A program made the translations under genes and the position numbers. From Pseudomonas sp. TNT3 (lineage in GTDB: Bacteria > Pseudomonadota > Gammaproteobacteria > Pseudomonadales > Pseudomonadaceae): a stretch of DNA of 64,000 bases. Below, piece after piece: positions 46,325 to 54,839 of this stretch. The stretch is taken from assembly GCF_010095445.2 (NCBI RefSeq), contig NZ_WFGV02000002.1, forward strand, positions 235,780 through 299,779, written 5' to 3'. Within the stretch, counting starts at the first letter, position 1. The number at the start of each line of letters is the position of its first letter. Under the pieces are notes generated by a model, which made no database searches, was not told the DNA's origin, and saw nothing but the letters and a program-made list of their open reading frames with translations.

Positions 46325-47893
46325 TCAATCTTCAAACCGGATCGGGCATTTCTCCGCGCCCTCGAGCTTTCTCAATTCTTCCACCACCTGAGGCCGAGCC
46401 CGCCGCAGGGTCAGGCTGCGATTCTGTTTCAACAGGCGTCGCGCTTCCTGGTGGAGCATTTCGACGCCTGAGTAGTCGATGAAATTGATCTGCTGCGCCT
46501 CGATCACCACGCGCTCACCGTGCATGCGTTGCAAGCGCACCTGCAGGTAATGGCTGGCGCCAAAGAAGATCGAACCGCCCACGCGCAAAATATCTTCGTC
46601 GCCCTCACGCCAATGCTGCACCCGCGGTTGTGAGGTGCGCTTGAGGTAGAAAAACAGCGAAGCCAGCACCCCGGCGTAGATCGCCGTCTGCAATTCCAGC
46701 AGCAGCGTGGCGACACAGGTCAGCGCCATCACGACAAATTCGGCGCGACTGACCCGCAATAGCGCGCGAATGCCGCGATGGTCCACCAGCCCCCAGGCGA
46801 TCAACAAAATGCTGCCGGCCATCGCTGGAATGGGAATGTGCGCGATCAGCGCCGCACCGAAAATCGCGAACAACGCCACCCACAACGCTGAAAACACGCC
46901 AGCCAATGGCGAGCAGGCGCCGGCTTCGTAGCTCAGGCCCGAGCGAGTAAACGAGCCGGCTGACAGTGATCCGGAAAAAAAAGCGCCGACGATGTTTGAT
47001 AAACCCTGGGCGCGGACCTCTTGATTGGCATCAAGCAGTTGCTGCGATCGCGCCGACAGGGAGCGTGCGATCGACAAACTCGTCACCAGCCCAAGCATTC
47101 CAACCGCCACTGCGCTGGGCAGCAAGCGCAGGATCAGGTCCAGATCCAGTGGCACCGGACTGAACGGAGGCAGCCGTCCGACAAAGGCACTGACCAATTT
47201 CACATGACCGAACATCGACGGCCAAAGCCACACCAGCAGCCCGGCCAGTACCAGCGTGATCAGCAGCGTCGGCCAGCGTGGCAGCAGCCATTTCAAGAAG
47301 ACGCCCACGACAACGGTCGCCAGGCCCAGGATCAGTGAGGCCCTGTCAAATTGGCCGAGGTGCTGGAGCAGCGTCATGAAACTGTCCAGCGCCGTGGCCT
47401 GACTGGGCAGGTCCAGCCCCAGTAAATTCGGCAACTGACCGATCGCAATCACCACCGCTGCCCCGAGCGTGAAGCCCAGTACCACGGAGTGGGAGACAAA
47501 ATTCACCAGGGCGCCGAAACGCAGCAAGCCCAGCAGCCACTGAAAAATGCCGGCCAACAGCGTAAGCAGCAGGATAAGGGTGATGTAGTCCTGTGAAGCA
47601 GGAACGGCCAGAGGGCTGACACTCGCGTACAGAACAATGGAAATCGCTGCGGTGGGACCGCAGATCAAATGCCACGACGAACCCCAGAGACAGGCGATCA
47701 GGACCGGGATGATCGCCGCGTACAAGCCATACTCCGGTGGCAGACCGGCGATCAGGGCGTAGGCAATGGACTGCGGCAACGCGAGAATCGCACCGCTCAG
47801 GCCGACGACAAGGTCGCGCCCGACGCTGGCGCGGGTTTGTCTGGGCAACCAGCTTAAGAAGGGGAAGAGCGAATGGCGACTGGGGAAGGCCAT
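46325..47893 (-). CDS. SulP-family anion (sulfate-type) transporter with STAS domain
   Basis: 522 residues. SulP proteins carry sulfate, bicarbonate or other anions, usually by symport or exchange. About ten to twelve membrane helices occupy residues 25-410 (GLPPEYGLYAAIIPVLIACL is the SulP signature), and a C-terminal STAS domain follows at about 425-510 (VIEAQQINFIDYSGVEML). It lies on the same strand as, and downstream of, the choX-like and betC genes (148 bp with a palindrome between). The substrate is unknown; sulfate released from choline sulfate is an attractive guess. Confidence 0.92.
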   Translation of the reverse strand: MAFPSRHSLFPFLSWLPRQTRASVGRDLVVGLSGAILALPQSIAYALIAGLPPEYGLYAAIIPVLIACLWGSSWHLICGPTAAISIVLYASVSPLAVPASQDYITLILLLTLLAGIFQWLLGLLRFGALVNFVSHSVVLGFTLGAAVVIAIGQLPNLLGLDLPSQATALDSFMTLLQHLGQFDRASLILGLATVVVGVFLKWLLPRWPTLLITLVLAGLLVWLWPSMFGHVKLVSAFVGRLPPFSPVPLDLDLILRLLPSAVAVGMLGLVTSLSIARSLSARSQQLLDANQEVRAQGLSNIVGAFFSGSLSAGSFTRSGLSYEAGACSPLAGVFSALWVALFAIFGAALIAHIPIPAMAGSILLIAWGLVDHRGIRALLRVSRAEFVVMALTCVATLLLELQTAIYAGVLASLFFYLKRTSQPRVQHWREGDEDILRVGGSIFFGASHYLQVRLQRMHGERVVIEAQQINFIDYSGVEMLHQEARRLLKQNRSLTLRRARPQVVEELRKLEGAEKCPIRFED

Positions 47894-47994
47894 GGGTCCT
47901 CTCGGTCAAGGTTTTGCGCAAGGGTAGCAGGCTCAACGCAATCATTGTGGCGAGGGCGCTCGTCGAATCGTCGCACCGTCCCGCTGGGTTCGCT

Positions 47995-48025
47995 GATCGT
48001 TCCCACACGGAGCGTGGGAACGATC
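47995..48025. repeat. GTTCCCACGC-type palindrome between choX-like gene and sulP
   Basis: GATCGTTCCCACAC and GCGTGGGAACGATC are near-perfect reverse complements with a three-base loop, 17 bp downstream of the choX-like stop. Same family as 35965-35995. Likely to reduce, but not necessarily abolish, transcription into sulP. Confidence 0.82.
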
Positions 48026-48041
48026 AACGATCGGCGGCGGT

Positions 48042-48962
48042 TCAGAGTTTGGCTTTCACTGCCGGCAACGCGTCTTTACCATCGACCGTCTTCACGCCAT
48101 CAAGCCATTTATCCAGCACTGCAGGATTAGCCTTGATCCAGGCTTTAGCGGCGTCCGCGTTGCTGACTTTCTTGTTCACCACCTCAGCCATGATGCTGTT
48201 CTCCATTTCCTGGGTGAAGCTCAGGTTGGTGAGCAACTTGCCAACATTCGGGCAGGCCTGTGCATAACCTTTTCGGGTCAATGTATAAACCGCGCCGGTA
48301 TCGCCAAAGTATTTCTCGCCACCCTTGAGGTAATGCATCTTCAGCTGCACGTTCATAGGGTGCGGGGTCCAGCCGAGGAAGGTCACGAACTTCTGTTTCT
48401 TCACGGCACGCGACACTTCCGCCAGCATCGCCTGTTCGCTGGACTCAACCAGTTTCCATTGGCCCAGGTCGAAATCGTTTTTCTTGATGATGTCTTGCAA
48501 GGAGATGTTGGCCGGCGCGCCAGAGCCGATGCCGTAGATTTTTTTCTCGAACTTGTCGGCAAATTTGTTCAGGTCGGCGAAATTATGCACACCCGCATCC
48601 CAGACGTAATCCGGTACCGCGAGCGTGAACTCGGTTCCGTCCAGGTTCTTCGCTAATTGAGTGACATCGCCAGTGGCGACGAACTTGTCGTAAAACCCCT
48701 GCTGCGCGGGCATCCAGTTGCCCAAAAATACATCGACCTGGCCGTCCTTGAGTCCCCCAAACGTGATTGGCACCGCAAGCGTGTCGACTTTGGCCTTGTA
48801 GCCCATGCCGTCCAGCAAAAATCCGGTAATGGCGTTAGTCGCGGCGATGTCGCTCCAGCCAGGATCGGCCATTTTCACCGTATCGCAGCTTTGCTCGGCA
48901 AAAGCCGAAGCGCTGCCCAGCGCCAATAGCCCGACCGTCAGTACTGTGGATAACCTTTGCAT
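48042..48962 (-). CDS. choX: Choline/betaine-type ABC transporter substrate-binding protein
   Basis: 306 residues from the ATG at 48962, with GGGGAAG upstream. A signal peptide (MQRLSTVLTVGLLALGSASAFA) leads to a periplasmic binding protein of the OpuAC/ProX class that resembles choline binder ChoX (VKMADPGWSDIAATNAITG, FLGNWMPAQQGFYDKF). Such proteins hold the trimethylammonium group in an aromatic box. No ABC permease or ATPase is nearby, so it probably serves a transporter encoded elsewhere. It follows betC by 16 bp. Glycine betaine, carnitine or choline sulfate are alternative ligands. It contains a perfect DnaA box (48945-48953). Confidence 0.88.
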   Translation of the reverse strand: MQRLSTVLTVGLLALGSASAFAEQSCDTVKMADPGWSDIAATNAITGFLLDGMGYKAKVDTLAVPITFGGLKDGQVDVFLGNWMPAQQGFYDKFVATGDVTQLAKNLDGTEFTLAVPDYVWDAGVHNFADLNKFADKFEKKIYGIGSGAPANISLQDIIKKNDFDLGQWKLVESSEQAMLAEVSRAVKKQKFVTFLGWTPHPMNVQLKMHYLKGGEKYFGDTGAVYTLTRKGYAQACPNVGKLLTNLSFTQEMENSIMAEVVNKKVSNADAAKAWIKANPAVLDKWLDGVKTVDGKDALPAVKAKL

Positions 48963-48978
48963 GGACTTCCCCTTAACA

Positions 48979-50493
48979 TTATTGGTTTTGGCAGGGTTGT
49001 GGATAACGTGCTTTGCGCTCCAGATCATCGAGGTCGATGTGGTTGCGCATGTACTGCTGACTGGCGTCCACCAGCGGCTGGTGATCCCAGCTCTTCAGCT
49101 TGCCGATAGTCAGCGCATCGGCAACAAACCGCCGACGCCGCTGACTCGCGAGCACCTGTTGGTGAATCGCCGGGATATTCCATTTGGCGCGTGCCTCGGC
49201 GAGAAATTCGGCGAACAGTGGCTGATGCTGCGGCGACTGACTGAGCTCTTCCTGTTCTCGTGGGTCGTTGTGTACATCGAAGAGTAGGCAAGGGTCGTCT
49301 TCGCTGTAGATGAATTTGTAAGCTCCCCGGCGAATCATCATCAACGGGCTGATGGTGCCCTCGGCCATGTACTCGCCGAACACTTCGTCATGACCACCCT
49401 GCCCCTTCAAGTGCGAAACCAGCGAGCGGCCATCCAGCGGCAATCCAGGCTCCAGCGAACCGCCAGCCAATTCGACAAAGGTTGGCAACAAATCGGCAGT
49501 GGAAACGGCTGCGCTGATCCTGCCCGCACCGAACTGCCCAGGCGAACTGATCAGCAGCGGCACACGGGCCGCCATTTCGAACCAATGCATTTTGTACCAG
49601 AGCCCACGCTCACCGAGCATGTCGCCATGGTCGCCGGAAAACACAATGATGGTGTCGTCAATCAAGCCCGTATCTTCGAGGGTTTGCAGGAGTTTGCCGA
49701 CATTGCTGTCGATATAGCTGCAAGCTCCGAAATAAGCGCGACGTGCGTCACGAATCTTATCCACAGGCAGCGGCTTGTCCCACAGGTCGTAAACCTTGAG
49801 CAGTCGCTGTGAGTGTGGGTCCAGGTCGGACTGAGGCGGCGTTTCAGGAAGCGGGATGTCGGCGTCGTCGTACAGGTCCCAAAAGGCTTTTGGAATGGTG
49901 TACGGATCGTGTGGATGCGTCATGGAAACGGTCAGGCAGAAAGGCTGATCGCCATCCTCACGGATGTGGTCAAACAGATATTGCTGGGCCTTGAACACCA
50001 CCTCTTCATCGAAATCCAGCTGATTGGTACGCACGCACGGCCCGGCCTGGAGCACCGATGCCATGTTGTGAAACCAGGTAGGTCGAACGTCCGGCTCGTC
50101 CCAGTTGACCGACCAGCCATAATCCGCGGGGTAAATGTCGCTCGTCAGTCGCTCTTCGTAGCCATGCAGTTGGTCGGGACCGCAGAAGTGCATTTTTCCT
50201 GACAGTGCCGTGCGGTAACCGAGGCGACGCAAATAGTGAGCATAAGTGGGCACATCGGCGGGGAAGTCTGCCGCGTTATCGTAGGCGCCGATCTTGCTTG
50301 GTAACTGGCCGCTGACCAGGGTAAAGCGCGACGGCGCGCACAATGGGCTATTGCAATAGGCGGCGTCGAACACCACGCCTTCGGCGGCGAGGCGACTGAG
50401 ATTGGGTAATTTGATTGGCGAAGGACCGTAGAACGGCAACATTGGCGCGGCCATCTGATCGGCCATGATGAAAAGAATATTCTTGCGCTTCAT
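48979..50493 (-). CDS. betC: Choline sulfatase
   Basis: 504 residues from the ATG at 50493 (MKRKNILFIMADQMAAPML). BetC hydrolyses choline-O-sulfate to choline and sulfate, feeding betaine synthesis and sulfur supply. The sulfatase signature CAPSR at residues 52-56 carries the cysteine that becomes formylglycine; FSGDHGDMLGERG and the C-terminal tail typical of choline sulfatases follow. An ATG at 50511 adds six residues but overlaps a candidate LysR site. Divergent from the LysR gene, and paired with choX. Perfect DnaA boxes occur at 48998-49006 and 49757-49765. Confidence 0.95.
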   Translation of the reverse strand: MKRKNILFIMADQMAAPMLPFYGPSPIKLPNLSRLAAEGVVFDAAYCNSPLCAPSRFTLVSGQLPSKIGAYDNAADFPADVPTYAHYLRRLGYRTALSGKMHFCGPDQLHGYEERLTSDIYPADYGWSVNWDEPDVRPTWFHNMASVLQAGPCVRTNQLDFDEEVVFKAQQYLFDHIREDGDQPFCLTVSMTHPHDPYTIPKAFWDLYDDADIPLPETPPQSDLDPHSQRLLKVYDLWDKPLPVDKIRDARRAYFGACSYIDSNVGKLLQTLEDTGLIDDTIIVFSGDHGDMLGERGLWYKMHWFEMAARVPLLISSPGQFGAGRISAAVSTADLLPTFVELAGGSLEPGLPLDGRSLVSHLKGQGGHDEVFGEYMAEGTISPLMMIRRGAYKFIYSEDDPCLLFDVHNDPREQEELSQSPQHQPLFAEFLAEARAKWNIPAIHQQVLASQRRRRFVADALTIGKLKSWDHQPLVDASQQYMRNHIDLDDLERKARYPQPCQNQ

Positions 50494-50508
50494 GTGATCG
50501 CGGCATTC

Positions 50509-50525
50509 CATAGTGAATATTTATG
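50509..50525. promoter_or_regulatory. Candidate LysR-type operator in the betC-regulator gap
   Basis: CATA-N9-TATG (17 bp) in the 114-bp space between betC and the divergent LysR gene. Short interrupted palindromes of this size are typical of LysR sites. Weak evidence; position is the main support. Confidence 0.35.
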
Positions 50526-50607
50526 CGAGAGTGCTGCGACCGAGCATGGGATCCATAGAGTGTGAGGTAAAGCCCATGCCAAGCAATGACTAGGATAAGC
50601 CCAGCTT

Positions 50608-51558
50608 ATGTATGACGCCCTTGGTGATTTGTCCCTCGACCTGTTGCGTGCATTTGAAGCCGCCGCGCGTCAGCGCAGCTTCACGGCTGCCGCGGCGGAG
50701 ATTGGCACTACGCAGCCGGCCATTAGCCAGCAGATCAAACGACTGGAGGATCAACTCGCCATTCGCTTGTTTGATCGTATCTATCGCGGCATCGAATTGA
50801 CCGAGGCTGGCGCTATTCTGTTTGAGCAAGTTCAGCTCGGTTTGCAGAATATCGATGCAGGATTGAGTGCGATCAGCACACAGAATCAACACGAGGTACT
50901 GCAGGTCGCCACGGACTTTGCTTTCGCCGCCTATTGGTTGATGCCGCGACTGCACCGCTTCCACGCTGCGCATCCCAGCGTCGACGTCAGTCTCGTCACC
51001 AGTGAGCGCAGTCAGAACATGCTGCGTACGGATATCGATGTCGCCGTATTGTTCGGGGAAGGTCGGTTCAAGCAGGGTGAGAGTCATTGGCTGTTCAGCG
51101 AAGAAGTGTTCCCGGTGTGTAGCCCACTCTTATTGAAGGACCGACCTCTGCCCTTGCCCGTCCCCTCATTGCTTGAATTTCCGTTACTGCACTTGCGGGG
51201 TGAAAACGGCAGCAACTGGTTTGACTGGAGCGGCGTCTTTCGCGAGCTGGGGATCAGCTCGGCACCCGCGCCCGGGCAGCTGCGTTTCGACAACTACACC
51301 TTGCTCATTCAAGCGGCGATCGGCGGTCAGGGCGTCGCCATTGGCTGGCGCCACCTTGTGGATAACTTGCTCGCCCAGGGGTTGTTGTGCCGACCCATCG
51401 CCGAAACGGTTATTTCGCGGCTGGGCTATTACGTTGTCCTGCCCCAGCGCAAGCGGCGTGGGGTGTTGATTCGTCAGTTCGTGGATTGGTTGATGGCAGA
51501 GCAGGCAAATAGCGCGCAGTCGCTGAATGGGTTACCGCTGCCTTCGATTGCGGTGTGA
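50608..51558 (+). CDS. LysR-family transcriptional regulator (divergent from betC)
   Basis: 316 residues. The N-terminal winged helix-turn-helix covers about residues 9-68 (LDLLRAFEAAARQRSFTAAA, TTQPAISQQIKRLEDQL), and an effector-binding domain follows (about 95-300). Divergent placement from betC-choX strongly suggests that it controls choline-sulfate use in response to choline sulfate or choline, but the effector is inferred. It has a perfect DnaA box at 51357-51365, the rightmost one I found in the window. Confidence 0.93.
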   Translation: MYDALGDLSLDLLRAFEAAARQRSFTAAAAEIGTTQPAISQQIKRLEDQLAIRLFDRIYRGIELTEAGAILFEQVQLGLQNIDAGLSAISTQNQHEVLQVATDFAFAAYWLMPRLHRFHAAHPSVDVSLVTSERSQNMLRTDIDVAVLFGEGRFKQGESHWLFSEEVFPVCSPLLLKDRPLPLPVPSLLEFPLLHLRGENGSNWFDWSGVFRELGISSAPAPGQLRFDNYTLLIQAAIGGQGVAIGWRHLVDNLLAQGLLCRPIAETVISRLGYYVVLPQRKRRGVLIRQFVDWLMAEQANSAQSLNGLPLPSIAV

Positions 51559-51562
51559 TCCT

Positions 51563-52228
51563 CTAATGTGTCGAAGCCGCAACGAAATTCACATGCTCAC
51601 CCACGTGCAGGTTCAGATGCAGCTCATCGGCAATCCCCACCGCGACCCTGTTCAACCGTTCCAGTGGCTCGGCCAAACCGGGCTCCAGACTGCTGCTGAC
51701 CTGGGTGAAATGTTCAATGGTCAACCCATGCACGCCGCGAGGCGCGTTGACCATCGTCCATTGCAATGAGCTGCTTTGCAGGGCTTCGCGAATTTCTTCA
51801 GCAGCGTGGCGTTGCAGGCGATCTTCTATTTCCGGATCGTCCAGCAATTCGAAATCGCCCACCAGGAACAGCCGGGGAATGTTTGATGCCTGCATGCCCT
51901 CGATCAACGCATCGACCGCCAGCACTTGCTCGACCGGTCCCGGTACGATGGTTTTTTCCACGTGCTCACTGTTGAACGGCAGCCCTGGTGCGTCTAAAAG
52001 ACAGACCACCGCCGAGCTGCCTGCAACGCTCTGCTTGACCCGTTCGGCATCAAACAAGTCACCGCTCTTGGTGCGCAAGCCTGGTCGTGGCGCGAGCGCC
52101 GTCAGGTCGTCGAGTATGGCGATCACTTCGTGCTGGCGCCGCAGCATTTCAGCCATCAGCGCACTGCCCAGGCTACTCATGGCACCATAGAGCACCACTT
52201 TCACAACGGGGGTTTCGGCATTTTTCAT
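51563..52228 (-). CDS. NAD(P)-binding (NmrA/SDR-like) Rossmann-fold protein
   Basis: 221 residues from the ATG at 52228, with AAGGAAG upstream. The N-terminus VVKVVLYGAMSSLGSALMAE is a Rossmann glycine-rich loop of the atypical short-chain/NmrA type, with DLFDAERVKQSVAGSSAVV typical of such proteins. A YxxxK catalytic pair is not evident, so it may be a binding or sensor protein rather than a dehydrogenase. No pathway is suggested by its neighbours; it is divergent from the DOPA-dioxygenase-like gene. Confidence 0.8.
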   Translation of the reverse strand: MKNAETPVVKVVLYGAMSSLGSALMAEMLRRQHEVIAILDDLTALAPRPGLRTKSGDLFDAERVKQSVAGSSAVVCLLDAPGLPFNSEHVEKTIVPGPVEQVLAVDALIEGMQASNIPRLFLVGDFELLDDPEIEDRLQRHAAEEIREALQSSSLQWTMVNAPRGVHGLTIEHFTQVSSSLEPGLAEPLERLNRVAVGIADELHLNLHVGEHVNFVAASTH

Positions 52229-52312
52229 GGCTGAGCTTCCTTGATTCCTACGTATATGGCGTGTGACCTGTGGGGATCGGTGAGGGTTCGACTGGGTTTT
52301 AGAGGTATTCAG

Positions 52313-52639
52313 ATGCAAGGGATCAAGGGTTATCACGCCCATGTGTATTTCGACGCCAACAGCATCGATCAGGCGCGGGCCTTGTGTGAGCAGGCAGCGC
52401 AGTTGTTTCCGGTGAAGATGGGGCGCGTGCACGAGCGTCCGGTCGGGCCGCACCCTGACTGGAGCTGCCAATTGGCGTTCGAACCGCACTACATCGGCGA
52501 TGTGTTGCCGTGGCTGGCGCTTAATCGCAAAGGGTTGGTGGTGTTCCTGCACCCGGACTCCGGTGACGATCTGCTGGATCACACGGAGCACGCGATCTGG
52601 ATGGGCGAGGTCCGGCCGCTGAACCTGTCGGTGTTCTGA
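52313..52639 (+). CDS. DOPA 4,5-dioxygenase family protein
   Basis: 108 residues from the ATG at 52313, with AGAGG upstream. The small family is marked by the histidine motifs YHAHVYF near the N-terminus, PVGPHPDWSCQ and VFLHPDSGDD, as in fungal and bacterial DOPA 4,5-dioxygenase-like proteins. Members cleave catechol rings with iron, but many bacterial homologues have no proven substrate, and none is indicated here. It ends directly against the convergent GFA gene. Confidence 0.85.
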   Translation: MQGIKGYHAHVYFDANSIDQARALCEQAAQLFPVKMGRVHERPVGPHPDWSCQLAFEPHYIGDVLPWLALNRKGLVVFLHPDSGDDLLDHTEHAIWMGEVRPLNLSVF

Positions 52640-53041
52640 TCAGAGCGTTTCTTCGGGCTCAGAGGGCAGGTGTTCGTCCAGGTGCAGCCACGGCAAACGG
52701 CTGTCGGTCCAGATGTGCCGCTCTGCCGGCGCCTGGTCCGGGTGATCGAGCGTGGCGATCGTAACGTCAATGCTCTCGGGGCTCAGGCGTGTCACCAATG
52801 CCAGTTGCGCCCCGCAGTTGCGGCAGAAATATCGCACACAGCTGGATGATGATTCGTACTGCGCGGGCGTCCCTTTCAGCCATTCGAAGGCTGATGCGGG
52901 CGTCGTGATCCAGGTGGTGACGATGCCGCCGCTGACCTTTCGACAGATTGAACAGTGGCAGTGGGCGATGTCGTGCAACGGCCCGCTGAACTGATAGCGC
53001 AATTGGCCGCAGTAGCAACCGCCGGTGTAAATTTCGTTCAT
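52640..53041 (-). CDS. GFA (glutathione-dependent formaldehyde-activating) family protein
   Basis: 133 residues. The conserved cysteine pattern of the GFA/CENP-V zinc fold is visible: GCYCGQLRYQF near residues 7-17, HCSICRK, and YFCRNCGAQL. The family includes S-hydroxymethylglutathione synthase, but most small members are uncharacterised. It abuts the DOPA-dioxygenase-like gene tail to tail and is divergent from the citrate transporter region. Confidence 0.87.
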   Translation of the reverse strand: MNEIYTGGCYCGQLRYQFSGPLHDIAHCHCSICRKVSGGIVTTWITTPASAFEWLKGTPAQYESSSSCVRYFCRNCGAQLALVTRLSPESIDVTIATLDHPDQAPAERHIWTDSRLPWLHLDEHLPSEPEETL

Positions 53042-53446
53042 GACATTCCTTCCTCTGAGTAGTTGGCGACGCCATCGCGAGCAGGCTCACTCCTACAGGG
53101 ATCTCCAGCGACCATAAATCTGTGCGCTCTCGATGGTCGCGACGCGATCCGACTACATTCCTCTGCCCGACGACCGGTTGCACATCCGGTCAATGCGTTT
53201 ACCAGCGAAAGCTGGGTGAAAGCTTTCACGATTAGGATCGCCCTACTCCCGGCAACAGACCGGTTGGCCACTGCCAGCGTTTTATCGCTCGCACGGTCCA
53301 TTTAACAACAACAATGGTGATTCTGATGTCCTCTACTTCCCGCCGCTTCGCTGTCACTCCGCCCGTACGCCTCCTGCTTCCCGTTCTGCGCTGAGCCCTT
53401 GCGGTTCGCCCATTTCCCTTAGCCGCGCTACGCCTGGAGTATTCCC
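53042..53446 (+). promoter_or_regulatory. Leader and regulatory region of the citrate transporter gene
   Basis: 405 bp with no annotated gene. The left half has REP-like GGCTCACTCCTACAGGGATC at about 53086-53105 and no convincing gene. The right half, from about 53290, is pyrimidine-rich and contains a possible leader peptide (next entry). I could not identify a known riboswitch. Confidence 0.45.
53314..53394 (+). CDS. Possible leader peptide upstream of the citrate transporter
   Basis: A 26-codon frame starting at ATG 53314, or 22 codons from ATG 53326 (MSSTSRRFAVTPPVRLLLP at the N-terminus, then VLR), ends with TGA at 53392-53394, 52 bp before the transporter start. The shorter form has GGTGA five bases before its ATG. 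It is rich in Arg, Pro and Leu. It is too short to judge by content alone and may be chance. Confidence 0.35.
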   Translation: MVILMSSTSRRFAVTPPVRLLLPVLR

Positions 53447-54754
53447 ATGCTGACTTTCCTTGGCTTTGCCATGGTCATCACGTTCATGTTCCTGATCATG
53501 ACCAAGCGCCTGTCCGCGCTGATCGCATTGATCATCATCCCGATTGTTTTTGCCCTGTTCGGTGGTTTTGCACCGAAGATCGGTCCGATGATGCTCGAAG
53601 GCATCACCAAGCTTGCGCCGACCGGCGTGATGCTGATGTTCGCCATTCTGTACTTCGCCCTGATGATCGACTCCGGCCTGTTCGATCCGGCCGTGCGCAA
53701 GATCCTCAAACTGGTCAAGGGCGACCCGCTGAAAGTTTCGGTCGGCACCGCCGTACTGGCGCTCGTCGTTTCCCTCGATGGTGACGGCGCGACCACTTAC
53801 ATGATCTGCGTCGCCGCCATGCTGCCGCTCTACAGCCGCATCGGCATGAGCCCGCGAATCATGGCCGGCCTGATCATCCTCGCCGGTGGCGTGATGAACA
53901 TGACGCCTTGGGGCGGTCCGACCGCGCGTGCAGCCAGTGCGCTGCATGTCGACCCGTCCGATATTTTCGTACCGATGATTCCGGCGATGCTGGCGGGCGT
54001 CGTGGCAATCCTGGCGATTGCCTACTTCTACGGTAAACGCGAACGCGCTCGTCTGGGTGAATTGCACCTGGCTGGCGATGAAATCGACCACAGCGAGATC
54101 AGCGTTTCGCAGTTCCCGGATGCCCGTCGTCCGAAACTGATCTGGTTCAACGGCGCTTTGACGCTGGCCTTGATGTGCACCCTGATCGCCGGTCTGTTGC
54201 CGCTGCCGGTGCTGTTCATGGTGGCGTTCAGTATCGCGATGATCGTCAACTACCCGTGCCTGCAAATGCAGAAAGACCGCGTCGCCGCTCATGCCGGTAG
54301 CGTGTTGGCAGTGGTCGGTTTAATCTTCGCCGCTGGTATTTTCACCGGTATCCTGACGGGCACCGGCATGGTCGATGCGATGTCGAAAAGCCTGTTGGCG
54401 GTCATCCCGGATTTCCTCGGCCCGTACCTGGCTGTGATTACCGCGCTGGTGAGCATGCCGTTCACGTTTTTCATGTCGAACGATGCTTTTTATTACGGCG
54501 TGTTACCAGTACTTGCGGAAGCCGCGAGTCATTACGGTATAACCGCAGTCGAAATGGCACGTGCCTCGATCGTCGGTCAGCCCGTCCACTTGCTGAGCCC
54601 GTTGGTACCATCGACGTACTTGTTGGTGGCTCTGGCCGGGATCGACTTCGGTGACCATCAGCGCTTTACCCTGAAGTGGGCAGTGCTGGTGTGCATGTGC
54701 ATACTGGTTGCAGCAGTGCTGATGGGGATTTTTCCGCTGTTCAGCACTCTATAA
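53447..54754 (+). CDS. CitMHS-family citrate:cation symporter
   Basis: 435 residues with about twelve membrane helices. CitMHS proteins import citrate in complex with a divalent metal (Mg2+ or Ca2+) and protons. The sequence SLDGDGATTYMICVAAMLPL and NMTPWGGPTARAA match the family, as does the C-terminal GQPVHLLSPLVPSTYLLVAL. There is no two-component system alongside, unlike B. subtilis citM. It starts MLTFLGFAMVITF after CTGGAGT. Confidence 0.93.
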   Translation: MLTFLGFAMVITFMFLIMTKRLSALIALIIIPIVFALFGGFAPKIGPMMLEGITKLAPTGVMLMFAILYFALMIDSGLFDPAVRKILKLVKGDPLKVSVGTAVLALVVSLDGDGATTYMICVAAMLPLYSRIGMSPRIMAGLIILAGGVMNMTPWGGPTARAASALHVDPSDIFVPMIPAMLAGVVAILAIAYFYGKRERARLGELHLAGDEIDHSEISVSQFPDARRPKLIWFNGALTLALMCTLIAGLLPLPVLFMVAFSIAMIVNYPCLQMQKDRVAAHAGSVLAVVGLIFAAGIFTGILTGTGMVDAMSKSLLAVIPDFLGPYLAVITALVSMPFTFFMSNDAFYYGVLPVLAEAASHYGITAVEMARASIVGQPVHLLSPLVPSTYLLVALAGIDFGDHQRFTLKWAVLVCMCILVAAVLMGIFPLFSTL

Positions 54755-54839
54755 GCTCAAGATTCACCAAGACGGGTCCAGGCTTTGTTTGTTGAAGCCG
54801 GGGCCCTTCGTGGTTTAACACTCGCTCAAAGGAATACAC

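Noticed and set aside
53038..53301. An open frame on the minus strand between the GFA gene and the citrate transporter
   Set aside because: It has low-complexity composition, overlaps REP-like DNA, and has no recognisable domain.
54755..54839. A manganese (yybP-ykoY) riboswitch upstream of terC
   Set aside because: Such a riboswitch often precedes terC, but the 85-bp gap is too short and lacks its conserved loops.
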